Source of the DNA: Stenotrophomonas humi
Lineage (GTDB): Bacteria; Pseudomonadota; Gammaproteobacteria; Xanthomonadales; Xanthomonadaceae
DNA length: 64,000 nt
Direction of reading: 5' to 3'
Assembly (NCBI RefSeq): GCF_001431415.1
Contig: NZ_LDJI01000031.1
Span: forward strand, 1 to 64,000
Every line of letters begins with the position of its first letter. The first letter of the stretch is position 1. A program made the position numbers and the translations under genes. The notes under the pieces are model-generated. The model saw only the letters and a list, made by a program, of their open reading frames with translations. It did not search any database and was not told the origin of the DNA. This document shows, piece by piece, positions 44,648 to 53,863 of the stretch.

Positions 44648-44747
44648 TGAAGAGTGTCCTCGTTGTTACTGTGTATCACTTGGTGGGCGTGCTGAACCGG
44701 AGGCGAAGTGGGGGAGGCAGCAGGTGGTTCGGCTCGGATCGGTGATT

Positions 44748-44770
44748 ATGTTATATTATTCCATAACGAT
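44748..44770. promoter_or_regulatory. Zur-box-like site between znuD and merC
   Basis: GTTATATTATTCC (44750-44762) matches the usual Zur core GTTATANTATAAC in all but two positions, and ATAAC follows 8 bases after the first GTTAT to complete a looser palindrome. It is the only strongly AT-rich stretch in the 144-bp divergent spacer. It ends 21 bp before the merC start and lies about 100 bp before znuD. Confidence 0.6.
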
Positions 44771-44791
44771 TCGCCGACCCTGCTGGAAGTC

Positions 44792-45205
44792 ATGCCCCTG
44801 CCGACCTCACTACGCCAGTTCCTCGACCGTTTCGGAGCCACGGGTTCCCTGCTGTGTGCCGTGCATTGCGCGGTGTTGCCGGCGCTGCTTGCCATTGCCC
44901 CGTCGCTGGGGTTGTCGTTCTGGCTGAGCGACAGCGTCGAGGCGGGCGTGGTGATCTTTGTGACATTGCTGGGTCTGGCAAGCCTGATCTGGGGCTATTA
45001 CCGGCACCGCGCACTGCTGGCGCTGGCCTTGCTGGTGCCGGGATTGGTGCTGCTGTGGGCCGGGCTGCTGCATGCCGAATTGCACCATTCACAGGTACCG
45101 CACGCGGTGGTGATGACCTTGGGCGGGGTGCTGGTCGGGCTCGCGCATGTGCTGAATCTGCGCTTGAATCACCGCCACGTTCACGACGCCAGCTGCGCGC
45201 ATTGA
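44792..45205 (+). CDS. MerC-family inner membrane protein
   Basis: A 137-residue protein with four predicted membrane segments (for example WLSDSVEAGVVIFVTLLGLA). It carries the MerC cysteine pair in LLCAVHCAVLPAL near residue 19, and a His-rich C-terminal tail (LNHRHVHDASCAH). The ATG at 44792, preceded by CTGGAAG, begins MPLPTSLRQF. MerC itself moves Hg(II); members in this setting, near zinc genes, may move zinc or other soft metals. It lies 21 bp after the Zur-like box and divergent from znuD. Confidence 0.82.
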   Translation: MPLPTSLRQFLDRFGATGSLLCAVHCAVLPALLAIAPSLGLSFWLSDSVEAGVVIFVTLLGLASLIWGYYRHRALLALALLVPGLVLLWAGLLHAELHHSQVPHAVVMTLGGVLVGLAHVLNLRLNHRHVHDASCAH

Positions 45206-45312
45206 GGGCGCATGCTAGGCTGTACCACTTCATGCGCGGGGGCGCTCATCGCGGCCTCGCCAAACCCGTGTCAGCACGGGGCAATCTGATTTCAAACTAA
45301 GGAGTTGACGAC

Positions 45313-45495
45313 ATGGGTAAGGGTGACCGTAAGACCGCCAAGGGCAAGCGTTACAACGCCAGCTACGGCAATTCGCGTTCGCATACGGTGAGCAAGGTGG
45401 CCGTGGGCGCAGCTGCGCCGGTCGCCAAGAAGACTGTCGCCAAGGCGCCGGCCAAGAAGGCTGTGGCGAAGAAGGCAGTTGCCAAGGCCGGCTGA
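45313..45495 (+). CDS. 30S ribosomal protein bTHX-like with Lys/Ala tail
   Basis: A 60-residue basic protein. The first 20 residues (MGKGDRKTAKGKRYNASYGN) match bacterial THX, a small peptide that sits in the 30S head. The rest is a tail of repeated AKK/KAV units, longer than in Thermus THX. The start is preceded by AAGGAG, and a strong terminator follows, so it forms its own transcript. The Lys/Ala tail resembles the N-terminal extension of Nth in this window. Confidence 0.85.
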   Translation: MGKGDRKTAKGKRYNASYGNSRSHTVSKVAVGAAAPVAKKTVAKAPAKKAVAKKAVAKAG

Positions 45496-45513
45496 TCCCA
45501 GCCAGGCGTGGTA

Positions 45514-45546
45514 CGAAAAAAGCGGCGCTTGCGCCGCTTTTTTTGT
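45514..45546 (+). terminator. Terminator of the bTHX gene
   Basis: A 9-bp perfect stem (AAGCGGCGC / GCGCCGCTT) with a TT loop, flanked by A-rich and T-rich runs, lies about 20 bp after the stop. Confidence 0.95.
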
Positions 45547-45596
45547 GGTTGTCGTTTGTGCCGGCGGTGTTGCCCGGTATGCACGCCGTCGGCCGA

Positions 45597-45980
45597 TCAG
45601 GCGGCCGGTGGCGCTTCTGCGCTGAATACCTGTGCGATGACTTCGGACAAGTCGTCCTCGGTGAACGGCTTGGTGATGTAGGCCTTGGCGCCCTGGCGCA
45701 TGCCCCACAGGCGGTCGGTGTCCTGATCCTTGGTGGTCACCAGGATCACCGGAATGTGCTGGGTGGTGGCCTCGCGCTTGAGCGTACGCGTGGCCTGGAA
45801 GCCGTTGAGGTTGGGCATCACCACATCCATCAGGATCAGATCCGGCAACACCGATTTGGCGGCCTCCACCCCGGAGGCGCCATCGGTGGCGGTAAAGGTT
45901 TCGTGCCCCAGTTTTTCAACGATGCGCAGGATGCCCATCAACTGCGAGGGCGAATCGTCGACGATCAGGATGCGTGCCAT
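45597..45980 (-). CDS. Single-domain response regulator (PilH-like)
   Basis: A 127-residue receiver-only protein. The acidic pair is at residues 8-9, the phospho-acceptor Asp52 is in LILMDVVMPNLNGF and Lys104 is in YITKPFTEDD. The sequence around SPSQLMGILRIVEKLGHE resembles PilH, which dampens type IV pilus chemosensory signalling. The rest of a pil cluster is not in this window, so the assignment rests on similarity alone. No output domain is present. The ATG at 45980 begins at MARILIVDDS. Confidence 0.85.
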   Translation of the reverse strand: MARILIVDDSPSQLMGILRIVEKLGHETFTATDGASGVEAAKSVLPDLILMDVVMPNLNGFQATRTLKREATTQHIPVILVTTKDQDTDRLWGMRQGAKAYITKPFTEDDLSEVIAQVFSAEAPPAA

Positions 45981-46087
45981 GTTGTTTCCCCAATATCCTG
46001 TTTCCCCAAGATGCTGGCGAGTGTAGTGCCGGCCCGCCCTGAACGTGAAGCGTTGTGCGTCACGTCCATGGCGCGGCGTGATCGACG

Positions 46088-47083
46088 TCAATCAACTCTT
46101 ACGACAGTGCGGCCGAAGGATCTGCCGCTCAGCATGGTTTCAAAAACTCCGGGCAGCTCGCCCAGGCTGACTTCGCGGGTACAGATGGTGTCCAGGTGGC
46201 GCGGCTTCCAGTCGCTGCCCAGCAGCTGCCAGACCTGTTCGCGCACATCGCGTGCGGTGCCGGCCGAGGCCACGCCCAGCAGCGACACGCCGCGGATGAT
46301 GAACGGCATCACGGTCATGTCCAGTTCGGCAGCGGCGGCAAGGCCGGCCGAAGCGACGTTGCCGTAGGGCGAGGTCTGCGCCAGCAGGCTGGTCAGCATC
46401 GGCCCGCCGACGTTGTCCAGTCCGCCGCCGAAACGGGCCGACTCCATCGGCCGGGTGGTGCCAAGCGCATCGCGGCCCAGCACCTGGCTGGCGCCGATGG
46501 TGGTCAGGTAGTCCGCGGCTTCGGCCTTGCCACTGATGGCATGCACCTCGAATCCGGCACGGCTGAAGATGTCCACCGCCAGTGAGCCGACGCCGCCGGT
46601 GGCACCGGTCACCGCCAAGGGGCCGTGCGCGGGTGTCTGGCGGTTCTCCTTCATGCGGAACAGGGCCAGGGCGGCGGTGAAGCCGGCGGTGCCCAGGATC
46701 ATGGCTTCGCGCAGGGACAGGCCGGCGGGCAGGGGAATGACCCACTTCGACTCCAGCCGGACATACTGGCTGTAGCCGCCGTCACGGGTTTCGCTCAGCC
46801 CGCAGCCGGTGGTCAGTACCTTGTCTCCCTCATGGAAGGCCGGATCGCTGGAGGCGACCACTTCACCGGCCACATCGATGCCGCCGATCAGTGGGAAGCG
46901 GCGCAGGATCTTGCCCTTGCCGGTGCCGGCCAGCGCGTCCTTGTAGTTGACCGAGGACCAGCTGGCGCGGATCACCACTTCGCCGGGGCTGAGCTGGTCC
47001 AGCGTCACCTGCTCCAGCCCGCTGCGGTAGCCGGCGTCGTCATTGTGGATGCGGAAAGCGGAGAACGAGGGGGAAGTGGACAT
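46088..47083 (-). CDS. acuI: NADPH-dependent acrylyl-CoA reductase/quinone oxidoreductase (AcuI/YhdH family)
   Basis: A 331-residue zinc-free medium-chain reductase. The GroES-like N-terminal half has SSVNYKDALAGTGKGKI and FPLIGGIDVAGEV. The nucleotide-binding half has the motif VTGATGGVGSLAVDI near residue 157. The E. coli homologue YhdH reduces acrylyl-CoA to propionyl-CoA, protecting against a reactive electrophile. No zinc-ligand cysteines are seen. It stands alone, with the response regulator downstream on the same strand. Confidence 0.92.
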   Translation of the reverse strand: MSTSPSFSAFRIHNDDAGYRSGLEQVTLDQLSPGEVVIRASWSSVNYKDALAGTGKGKILRRFPLIGGIDVAGEVVASSDPAFHEGDKVLTTGCGLSETRDGGYSQYVRLESKWVIPLPAGLSLREAMILGTAGFTAALALFRMKENRQTPAHGPLAVTGATGGVGSLAVDIFSRAGFEVHAISGKAEAADYLTTIGASQVLGRDALGTTRPMESARFGGGLDNVGGPMLTSLLAQTSPYGNVASAGLAAAAELDMTVMPFIIRGVSLLGVASAGTARDVREQVWQLLGSDWKPRHLDTICTREVSLGELPGVFETMLSGRSFGRTVVRVD

Positions 47084-47277
47084 GCGGCAACCTGCATTGG
47101 AACGGGGACATCCAACGATAACGGTTGGGAAACGGCAGGTCTGCCCCTATTACTAGTGTGGACAGGGCCATGATGGGACTTGTCGGGATTCCGCTGGCCC
47201 GGCGCGCACCGGACCGGCCTGGGTGGATCACACGCAGGCTTAACCGATCAGCGGGAAACTCCCGCCGATTGCGGAAC

Positions 47278-47295
47278 CTCTGAACTTGTTCAGAG
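47278..47295. promoter_or_regulatory. Perfect palindrome at the hflK promoter
   Basis: CTCTGAAC-TT-GTTCAGAG has 8-bp arms. It lies just upstream of a possible -10 (TTAGAAT, 47305-47311) about 70 bp before hflK. A second short hairpin (GCGGGA-AAC-TCCCGC) sits at 47251-47265. It could be an operator or a structured leader; the factor is unknown. Confidence 0.45.
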
Positions 47296-47380
47296 ACTCC
47301 CTTGTTAGAATCGGGATTCGATTGATGGCCGGACAGGGCGGGGAGCGACCCGCACACCGGCCCTTACAGATGGAGCATGC

Positions 47381-48478
47381 ATGGCCTGGAATACACCCGG
47401 CGGCAACAGTGGGGACGACAATCGTGCGCCCCGCAAGCCACGCGGCGGCAATGGTGGTGGTTGGGGCGGTGGTCTGCCCGGGCCGTTGCGCGACCTGTTT
47501 GATGGCGGCATCTGGCGTTGGGTGCTGGTTGCACTGGCCCTGCTGGTGTTGTTCTCCAGCTTCCAGCTGATCGGCGAACAGCAGCGTGGTGTGGTGCTGC
47601 GCTTCGGCGAGTACTCGCGGATCCTGCAGCCGGGCCCGAACTTCAAGCTGCCGTGGCCGCTGGAATCGGTGATCAAGGTCAACGCTACCCAGATCAAGAC
47701 CTTCAGCAGCAACGTGCCGGTGCTGACGCGTGACGAGAACATCGTCAACGTCGCACTGAACGTGCAGTACCGGGTCGATGATCCGCGTCTGTACCTGTTC
47801 GGTACGGTTGATGGTGACCAGATGCTCGAGCAGTCCGCGCAGAGCGCCGTGCGTGAGCAGGTGGGCCGTGCCGATCTGAACACCGTGCTCAACAATCGTG
47901 GCCCGCTGGCCGTGGTTGCCGAGCAGCGTCTGCAGGCCTCGCTGAAGGCCTACAACACCGGTTTGAGCGTGACCGGCCTGACCCTGCCCGACGCGCGTCC
48001 GCCGGAAGAAGTGAAGCCGGCCTTCGACGAGGTCAACGGTGCCCAGCAGGTCAAGGAGCGCCTGATCAACGAAGCCCAGGCTTATGCCGCCAAGGTGGTG
48101 CCGGAAGCGCGCGGCCAGGCCTCGCGTGCCCGTACCACCGCGGAAGGTTACAAGCAGGCCATCGTCGCCCGCTCCGAGGGTGATGCGCGCCGCTTCAGCC
48201 TGTTGCAGGCCGAATACAAGAACGCGCCGGAAGTCACCCGCAAGCGTCTGTGGCTGGAAACCGTGCAGCAGGTGCTGTCGGAAAACCGCAAGGTCATCGG
48301 TGGCGATGGTCGCCAGTTGATCTACGTGCCGATGCCGGCCGATGCGAAGTCCACCGGCAACGCTCCGCAGCTGACCCCCGACATGGTGGTGCCGGCATTG
48401 CCCGCAACCACCGACAGCATCCGCAACCCGGACCGTTCGGTCTCGCGCTCGGCAAATCGTGAGGAGGCTGGCCGATGA
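47381..48478 (+). CDS. hflK: HflK, FtsH protease modulator subunit
   Basis: A 365-residue SPFH/prohibitin-family protein that with HflC forms a large periplasmic cage around FtsH. A Gly-rich cytoplasmic N-terminus (residues 1-40) precedes one membrane helix (~45-62). The SPFH domain (EQQRGVVLRFGEYSRILQPG and the LNVQYRVDDP region) and a coiled-coil region rich in EARGQASRART follow. It overlaps hflC by 4 bp. Gene order hflK-hflC-DUF2065-purA matches the conserved gammaproteobacterial cluster. Confidence 0.96.
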   Translation: MAWNTPGGNSGDDNRAPRKPRGGNGGGWGGGLPGPLRDLFDGGIWRWVLVALALLVLFSSFQLIGEQQRGVVLRFGEYSRILQPGPNFKLPWPLESVIKVNATQIKTFSSNVPVLTRDENIVNVALNVQYRVDDPRLYLFGTVDGDQMLEQSAQSAVREQVGRADLNTVLNNRGPLAVVAEQRLQASLKAYNTGLSVTGLTLPDARPPEEVKPAFDEVNGAQQVKERLINEAQAYAAKVVPEARGQASRARTTAEGYKQAIVARSEGDARRFSLLQAEYKNAPEVTRKRLWLETVQQVLSENRKVIGGDGRQLIYVPMPADAKSTGNAPQLTPDMVVPALPATTDSIRNPDRSVSRSANREEAGR

Positions 48479-49338
48479 AAAATTCTCTTGGAATCGGCCT
48501 GCTGGTCGTGGTGCTGCTGGGCCTGCTGGGCTCGGTCTACGTGGTGCGTGAAGACCAGACAGCGATGGTGCTGAACCTGGGCAAGGTGGTGCGCGCGGAT
48601 ATCAAGCCGGGTCTGCACTTCAAGGTGCCGCTGGTGGAATCGGTGCGTGTGTTCGACCGTCGCCTGCAGGTACTGGACACTGCCCCGGCGCGTTACTTCA
48701 CCGCCGAGCAGAAGGACGTCAGCGTTGACTTCTTCGCCATCGGGTACATCTCCGATGTGCGTGCGTACTACCGTGCCACCGGTGGTGACAGCAAGGTGGT
48801 CAACGCCCGCCTGGCGCCGATCATCACCGACTCGCTGCGTAACCAGATCAACTCGCGCACCTTGCAGGCGCTGGTGTCCGGTGACCGTGGCGAGCTGATC
48901 GCCGGGCAGCTGAAGAGCATCAACGAGGCCATCCAGACGCTGGGCATGCAGATCGTCGACCTGCGCATCAAGCAGATCGACCTGCCGACCGACAGTCAGG
49001 TGATCACCGATGTCTACGAGCGCATGCGCGCCCAGCGTAAGCAGGAGGCCGCCAAGCTGCGTGCCGAAGGCGAGGAGCAATCGTTGACCATTCGTGCCCA
49101 GGCTGACCGCGAAAGCACGGTCATCGTGGCCGAGGCCGAGCGTGATGCCCAGCAGCTGCGCGGTGAAGGCGATGCCCAGGCGGCTGCGATCTACGGCAAG
49201 GCCGGTTCGGCCGACCCGGCGTTCTATTCGTTCTATCGCAGCCTTGAGGCCTACCGTGGCTCGATGACCGATGGCAACGGCGTGATCGTGCTCGACAAGA
49301 ATGACCCGTTCCTGCAGTACATGAAGAGCGATCGTTGA
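48475..49338 (+). CDS. hflC: HflC, FtsH protease modulator subunit
   Basis: The 287-residue partner of HflK. One membrane helix lies at residues 5-22, then the SPFH domain (VREDQTAMVLNLGKVV and AIGYISDVRAYYR) and a helical stalk (EAAKLRAEGEEQSLTIRA). The start ATGA overlaps the hflK stop, so expression is coupled in equal amounts. A repeat-derived hairpin with a T-rich tail follows about 50 bp after the stop. Confidence 0.96.
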   Translation: MKNSLGIGLLVVVLLGLLGSVYVVREDQTAMVLNLGKVVRADIKPGLHFKVPLVESVRVFDRRLQVLDTAPARYFTAEQKDVSVDFFAIGYISDVRAYYRATGGDSKVVNARLAPIITDSLRNQINSRTLQALVSGDRGELIAGQLKSINEAIQTLGMQIVDLRIKQIDLPTDSQVITDVYERMRAQRKQEAAKLRAEGEEQSLTIRAQADRESTVIVAEAERDAQQLRGEGDAQAAAIYGKAGSADPAFYSFYRSLEAYRGSMTDGNGVIVLDKNDPFLQYMKSDR

Positions 49339-49385
49339 TCATCCGGTTACCGGTTGTCTGATCGTTGCTCGGCTGTTGCTCAAAG

Positions 49386-49421
49386 CCCCTCTCCCGCAAC
49401 CGGGGGAGGGGTTTTGTTTTT
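49386..49421 (+). terminator. Repeat-type hairpin acting as terminator after hflC
   Basis: CCCCTCTCCCG pairs with CGGGGGAGGGG (one mismatch) around CAA and is followed by TTTTGTTTTT. It is a member of the same CCCTCTCCCGC family seen at 33025 and 61295, here in a position and with a T-run that make it a working terminator. Confidence 0.7.
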
Positions 49422-49591
49422 GAGCGGGTCGCAAAGTTCCGTGTGCTCCCTCGGCCCACCAGATCCATGTGTCTCCCCCTCTACGTGGCTGCACCGTGCA
49501 GCCCGCAGGTCCCGCCGGGCTGTTGGCCCGCAGACACAGGAGGGGAGAGTCAACGTCCATTACTTCCCGTCCTCTACGTTGCTTTTCTCCG

Positions 49592-49777
49592 ATGAAAGAT
49601 TTCCTTTCCGCGCTCTGCCTCGCCGCCGTACTTGAAGGTCTGTTCCTGTTCGCCACGCCACTGGCCTGGAAGCGGATGGCGTCGCAGATGCTGGAGCTGC
49701 CCGCATCGTCGCTGCGGAAAATGGGCGCGCTGGTGCTGGCTGCCGGGCTGGCGGCGCTGTGGTGGTCACGCCACTGA
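49592..49777 (+). CDS. DUF2065 (YjeT-type) small membrane protein
   Basis: A 61-residue protein with two predicted membrane helices (LSALCLAAVLEGLFLFA and MGALVLAAGLAALWWS) joined by a basic loop. The ATG at 49592 gives the family start MKDFL. Position between hflC and purA matches E. coli yjeT. Function is unknown; it lies about 250 bp after hflC and may depend on its own promoter because a hairpin with T-run precedes it. Confidence 0.88.
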   Translation: MKDFLSALCLAAVLEGLFLFATPLAWKRMASQMLELPASSLRKMGALVLAAGLAALWWSRH

Positions 49778-49850
49778 ACGCGCGGCCACCGGCTCCGGGG
49801 GGCTGAACCCCAAGGGGTGGTAGCCGTCAGGCAAAACCCGGATAATCCAC

Positions 49851-49898
49851 AAAAGCCGGTCGGGTGAGCTCCTAGCAGAGCGTCCCGTTCGGCTTTTT
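49851..49898 (+). terminator. Long stem-loop between DUF2065 gene and purA
   Basis: AAAAGCCG-GT-CGGG pairs with CCCG-TT-CGGCTTTTT, enclosing 23 bases, with a T-run on the plus strand. It looks like the terminator of the hflC-side transcripts, or a structured purA leader, because purA starts 127 bp later. Confidence 0.65.
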
Positions 49899-50024
49899 CC
49901 GTGTATGGCCCTGACGTTTGCCGGACGCTCCCCGATGGGGCATCCATGATGGCGGAGCAGGGGCAGTGCACGGCCCCGTCCGCGGCCCCGATGGCCGCAG
50001 CAAAAAAATCAGGAGTTACCCGTC

Positions 50025-51317
<1,293 letters not shown>

Positions 51318-51349
51318 TCGCAGCCGTTGCTGCAATCAATGATTGAAAC

Positions 51350-51378
51350 AAGGCCCCGCTTCGGCGGGGCTTTGCTTT
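51350..51378 (+). terminator. Terminator of purA
   Basis: GCCCCGC / GCGGGGC with a TTCG loop is followed by TTTGCTTT, about 35 bp after the purA stop. Confidence 0.85.
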
Positions 51379-51606
51379 GTCGGGTCGGCTGTCGAGCAGA
51401 ATCATGTCCCGATGTAGAGCACGTTGCCCGTTGCCCGGGGGGCGGGGTGCGGGCGATAGACTCCGCGCGTGATTCAAGGCTGGCCGAGTGGTTCGGGTTG
51501 TCACGAGCAGCCACGGGCGCACCCAGACCAATGGCCGGGGCAGGGAGACCCCGGTGCTGGCTAGAATGGGCCGGCGTTTCATCCTGCCGCCAGCCTGATT
51601 GACCTG

Positions 51607-52320
51607 ATGCGAATCGACCCCGCCGAAATCGAAGCCCTGTTCAATGCCATTCCCAGCGTGCTGTTCTTCGCCAAGGACATGCAGGGGCGCTATACGCACG
51701 TCAATCTGACGATGATGCACCGGCTGGGGGTGAAGTCACGCGGCGAAGTCATCGGCAAGCGTGCCGATGAGCTGTACCCGGCTGGCATGAGTGAGGCCTA
51801 TGTCGAGCAGGACGCACGGGTGCTGGCCGGTGAAGTGATCGAGAACGTCATGGAGCTGCAGTTGCTCGCCAACCAGCAGCCCGGCTGGTGCCTGACCTGC
51901 AAGCGTCCGATCATCGAAGATGGCAGCGTGGTCGGACTGATCGGTATTTCCCGTGACCTTGGCCAGCGCGGTGGACTGGAATCGCAGTACGAACCGTTGC
52001 GGCTGGCATTGGATTATCTCAACACGCATTACGCTGAAAACGTGCGCATGCAGACGCTGCTGGACATCACCGGATTCTCGCTGTCCAAGCTGGAGCGTTC
52101 GTTCCGCAAGGTGTTCCAGATGACCCCGCAGCAGGTGCTTACCCGGCTGCGCATCCAGATCGCGCTGCATCTGCTGCATGGCGATGAAAGCGTGGCCAGT
52201 ATCGGTCAGGCATGTGGTTTCAGTGACCAGAGTGCGTTCACCCGCAAGTTCAAGGCCGAAGTGGGCATGGCGCCGCGCCAGTACCGGGCGATGATCGCCG
52301 CCCGCGCCGCACAGGGCTGA
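51607..52320 (+). CDS. PAS-domain AraC-family transcription factor
   Basis: A 237-residue regulator with an unusual layout: a PAS sensor domain (residues 5-115; AIPSVLFFAKDMQGRYTHVN and GLIGISRDL) joined to a C-terminal AraC DNA-binding domain. The latter's two helix-turn-helix units read ITGFSLSKLERSFRKVF and IGQACGFSDQSAFTRKFK. The N-terminal cupin of classical AraC proteins is absent. It could respond to a small ligand, redox state or aromatic compound through PAS. It is a lone gene between purA and radA, with a possible -10 (TAGAAT) about 40 bp upstream. Targets unknown. Confidence 0.9.
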   Translation: MRIDPAEIEALFNAIPSVLFFAKDMQGRYTHVNLTMMHRLGVKSRGEVIGKRADELYPAGMSEAYVEQDARVLAGEVIENVMELQLLANQQPGWCLTCKRPIIEDGSVVGLIGISRDLGQRGGLESQYEPLRLALDYLNTHYAENVRMQTLLDITGFSLSKLERSFRKVFQMTPQQVLTRLRIQIALHLLHGDESVASIGQACGFSDQSAFTRKFKAEVGMAPRQYRAMIAARAAQG

Positions 52321-52393
52321 ATCGCCGGCGCACGGTCGCAGCCGTTGCGACCGCGCTCGGCTATCCTGCGGTTCCCCGCAGGCAGGAACCTCC

Positions 52394-53779
52394 ATGGCCA
52401 AGACCCGAAGCAGCGCTTACGTCTGCACGGAATGTGGTGCCGAATACAGCAAGTGGCAGGGCCAGTGCACCGAATGCGGCGCCTGGAACGTGCTCAGTGA
52501 AATCGTGCTGGAAAGTGCTGCCGCCGCGAAGTCGCCGGCCTCGCGTCGCAGTGGTTGGGCAGGCAAGGTCGATGCACCCAAGATCACCGCGTTGAAGGAT
52601 GTACAGCAGACCGAACACCTGCGCGTATCGACCGGCATCGGCGAGTTCGACCGTGTGCTGGGTGGCGGCCTGGTGGAAGGTGCGGTGGTGCTGGTCGGTG
52701 GCGATCCGGGCATTGGCAAATCCACGCTGCTGCTGCAGGCGGTGGCAAAGATGGCCAGCACCTTGCCGGTGTTGTATGTGACCGGTGAGGAGTCGCTGGC
52801 GCAGGTGGCCGGCCGCGCGGTGCGCCTGGATCTGCCGTTGGAGGGCCTCAATGGCCTGGCCGAAACCGGGGTTGAAAACATCCTGCAGCATGCCGCCAGT
52901 GCGCGGCCGAAGTTGATCGTGGCCGATTCGGTGCAGACGCTGTGGACCGAATCCGTCACCGCCGCGCCGGGCTCGGTGAGCCAGGTGCGCGAGAGTGCTG
53001 CACGCCTGGTGCGCTTTGCCAAGGAGACCGGCACCGCCGTGTTCCTGGTGGGCCACGTCACCAAGGAGGGGGGCATTGCCGGTCCGCGCGTGCTGGAGCA
53101 CATGGTCGATGCGGTGCTGTACTTCGAAGGTGAGAGCGGCAGCCGTTTCCGGGTGCTGCGTGCGTTCAAGAACCGCTTTGGTGCGGTCAACGAACTGGGC
53201 GTGTTCGCCATGGGCGACAAGGGCCTGAAGGAAGTTCCCAACCCGTCGGCGATCTTTCTGTCCGGCGGTAGTACGCGGCAGCCCGGCAGCTGTGTGATGG
53301 TCACCCGCGAAGGAACCCGTCCGCTGTTGGTGGAAGTGCAGGCGCTGGTGGATTCATCACCGTTGTCCAACCCGCGTCGGGTTGCGGTGGGGCTGGAGCA
53401 GAATCGCCTGGCGATGTTGCTGGCGGTGCTGCACCGTCACGGCGGCGTGGTGGTCGGCGACCAGGACGTGTTCGTCAATGTGGTCGGCGGCATCCGCGTG
53501 CAGGAGACGGCGGTGGATCTGCCGGTGCTGCTGGCGGTGCTGTCCTCGCTGCAGGACCGGCCGCTGGCCGAGAAGACGATCGCCTTCGGTGAGGTCGGCC
53601 TGTCCGGCGAGATCCGCCCGGTGCCCAATGGTGAGGACCGCTTGCGCGAGGCGGCCACGCATGGTTTCAAGCGCGCCATCGTGCCCAAGGCCAATGCGCC
53701 CAAGACCGGCTCGGTGAAGGGTATGGAAGTGATCGCGGTGGAGCGGTTGTCCGAGGCGCTGGAGGCGGCCGCCGAATAG
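52394..53779 (+). CDS. radA: DNA repair protein RadA
   Basis: A RecA-like branch-migration helicase acting in recombination. The 461-residue protein has the N-terminal zinc finger (Cys11, 14, 25, 28), Walker A GDPGIGKST near residue 103, and the RadA signature KNRFG near residue 254. A Lon-type substrate-binding domain fills the C-terminus (QDVFVNVVGGI and VGLSGEIRPV). Length is normal. The start has AGGAACC upstream. A hairpin between radA and the convergent ypjD closes the transcript. Confidence 0.97.
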   Translation: MAKTRSSAYVCTECGAEYSKWQGQCTECGAWNVLSEIVLESAAAAKSPASRRSGWAGKVDAPKITALKDVQQTEHLRVSTGIGEFDRVLGGGLVEGAVVLVGGDPGIGKSTLLLQAVAKMASTLPVLYVTGEESLAQVAGRAVRLDLPLEGLNGLAETGVENILQHAASARPKLIVADSVQTLWTESVTAAPGSVSQVRESAARLVRFAKETGTAVFLVGHVTKEGGIAGPRVLEHMVDAVLYFEGESGSRFRVLRAFKNRFGAVNELGVFAMGDKGLKEVPNPSAIFLSGGSTRQPGSCVMVTREGTRPLLVEVQALVDSSPLSNPRRVAVGLEQNRLAMLLAVLHRHGGVVVGDQDVFVNVVGGIRVQETAVDLPVLLAVLSSLQDRPLAEKTIAFGEVGLSGEIRPVPNGEDRLREAATHGFKRAIVPKANAPKTGSVKGMEVIAVERLSEALEAAAE

Positions 53780-53827
53780 GCGGTGGAGCGGAGCCACACT
53801 CAGCCGGGGACTTTGCCGGGAATGTTT

Positions 53828-53850
53828 CGTGCCGAGCATGGCTCGGCACG
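53828..53850. terminator. Hairpin between convergent radA and ypjD
   Basis: CGTGCCGAGC / GCTCGGCACG forms a perfect 10-bp stem with an ATG loop, 48 bp after radA and 13 bp after the ypjD stop. No T-run follows on either strand; its position suggests a bidirectional transcript end. Confidence 0.5.
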
Positions 53851-53863
53851 ACGAGGCCATGGC

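Noticed and set aside
49778..50024. Riboswitch in the purA leader
   Set aside because: Only a simple stem-loop with T-run is visible; none of the conserved purine or other riboswitch cores could be recognised by eye.
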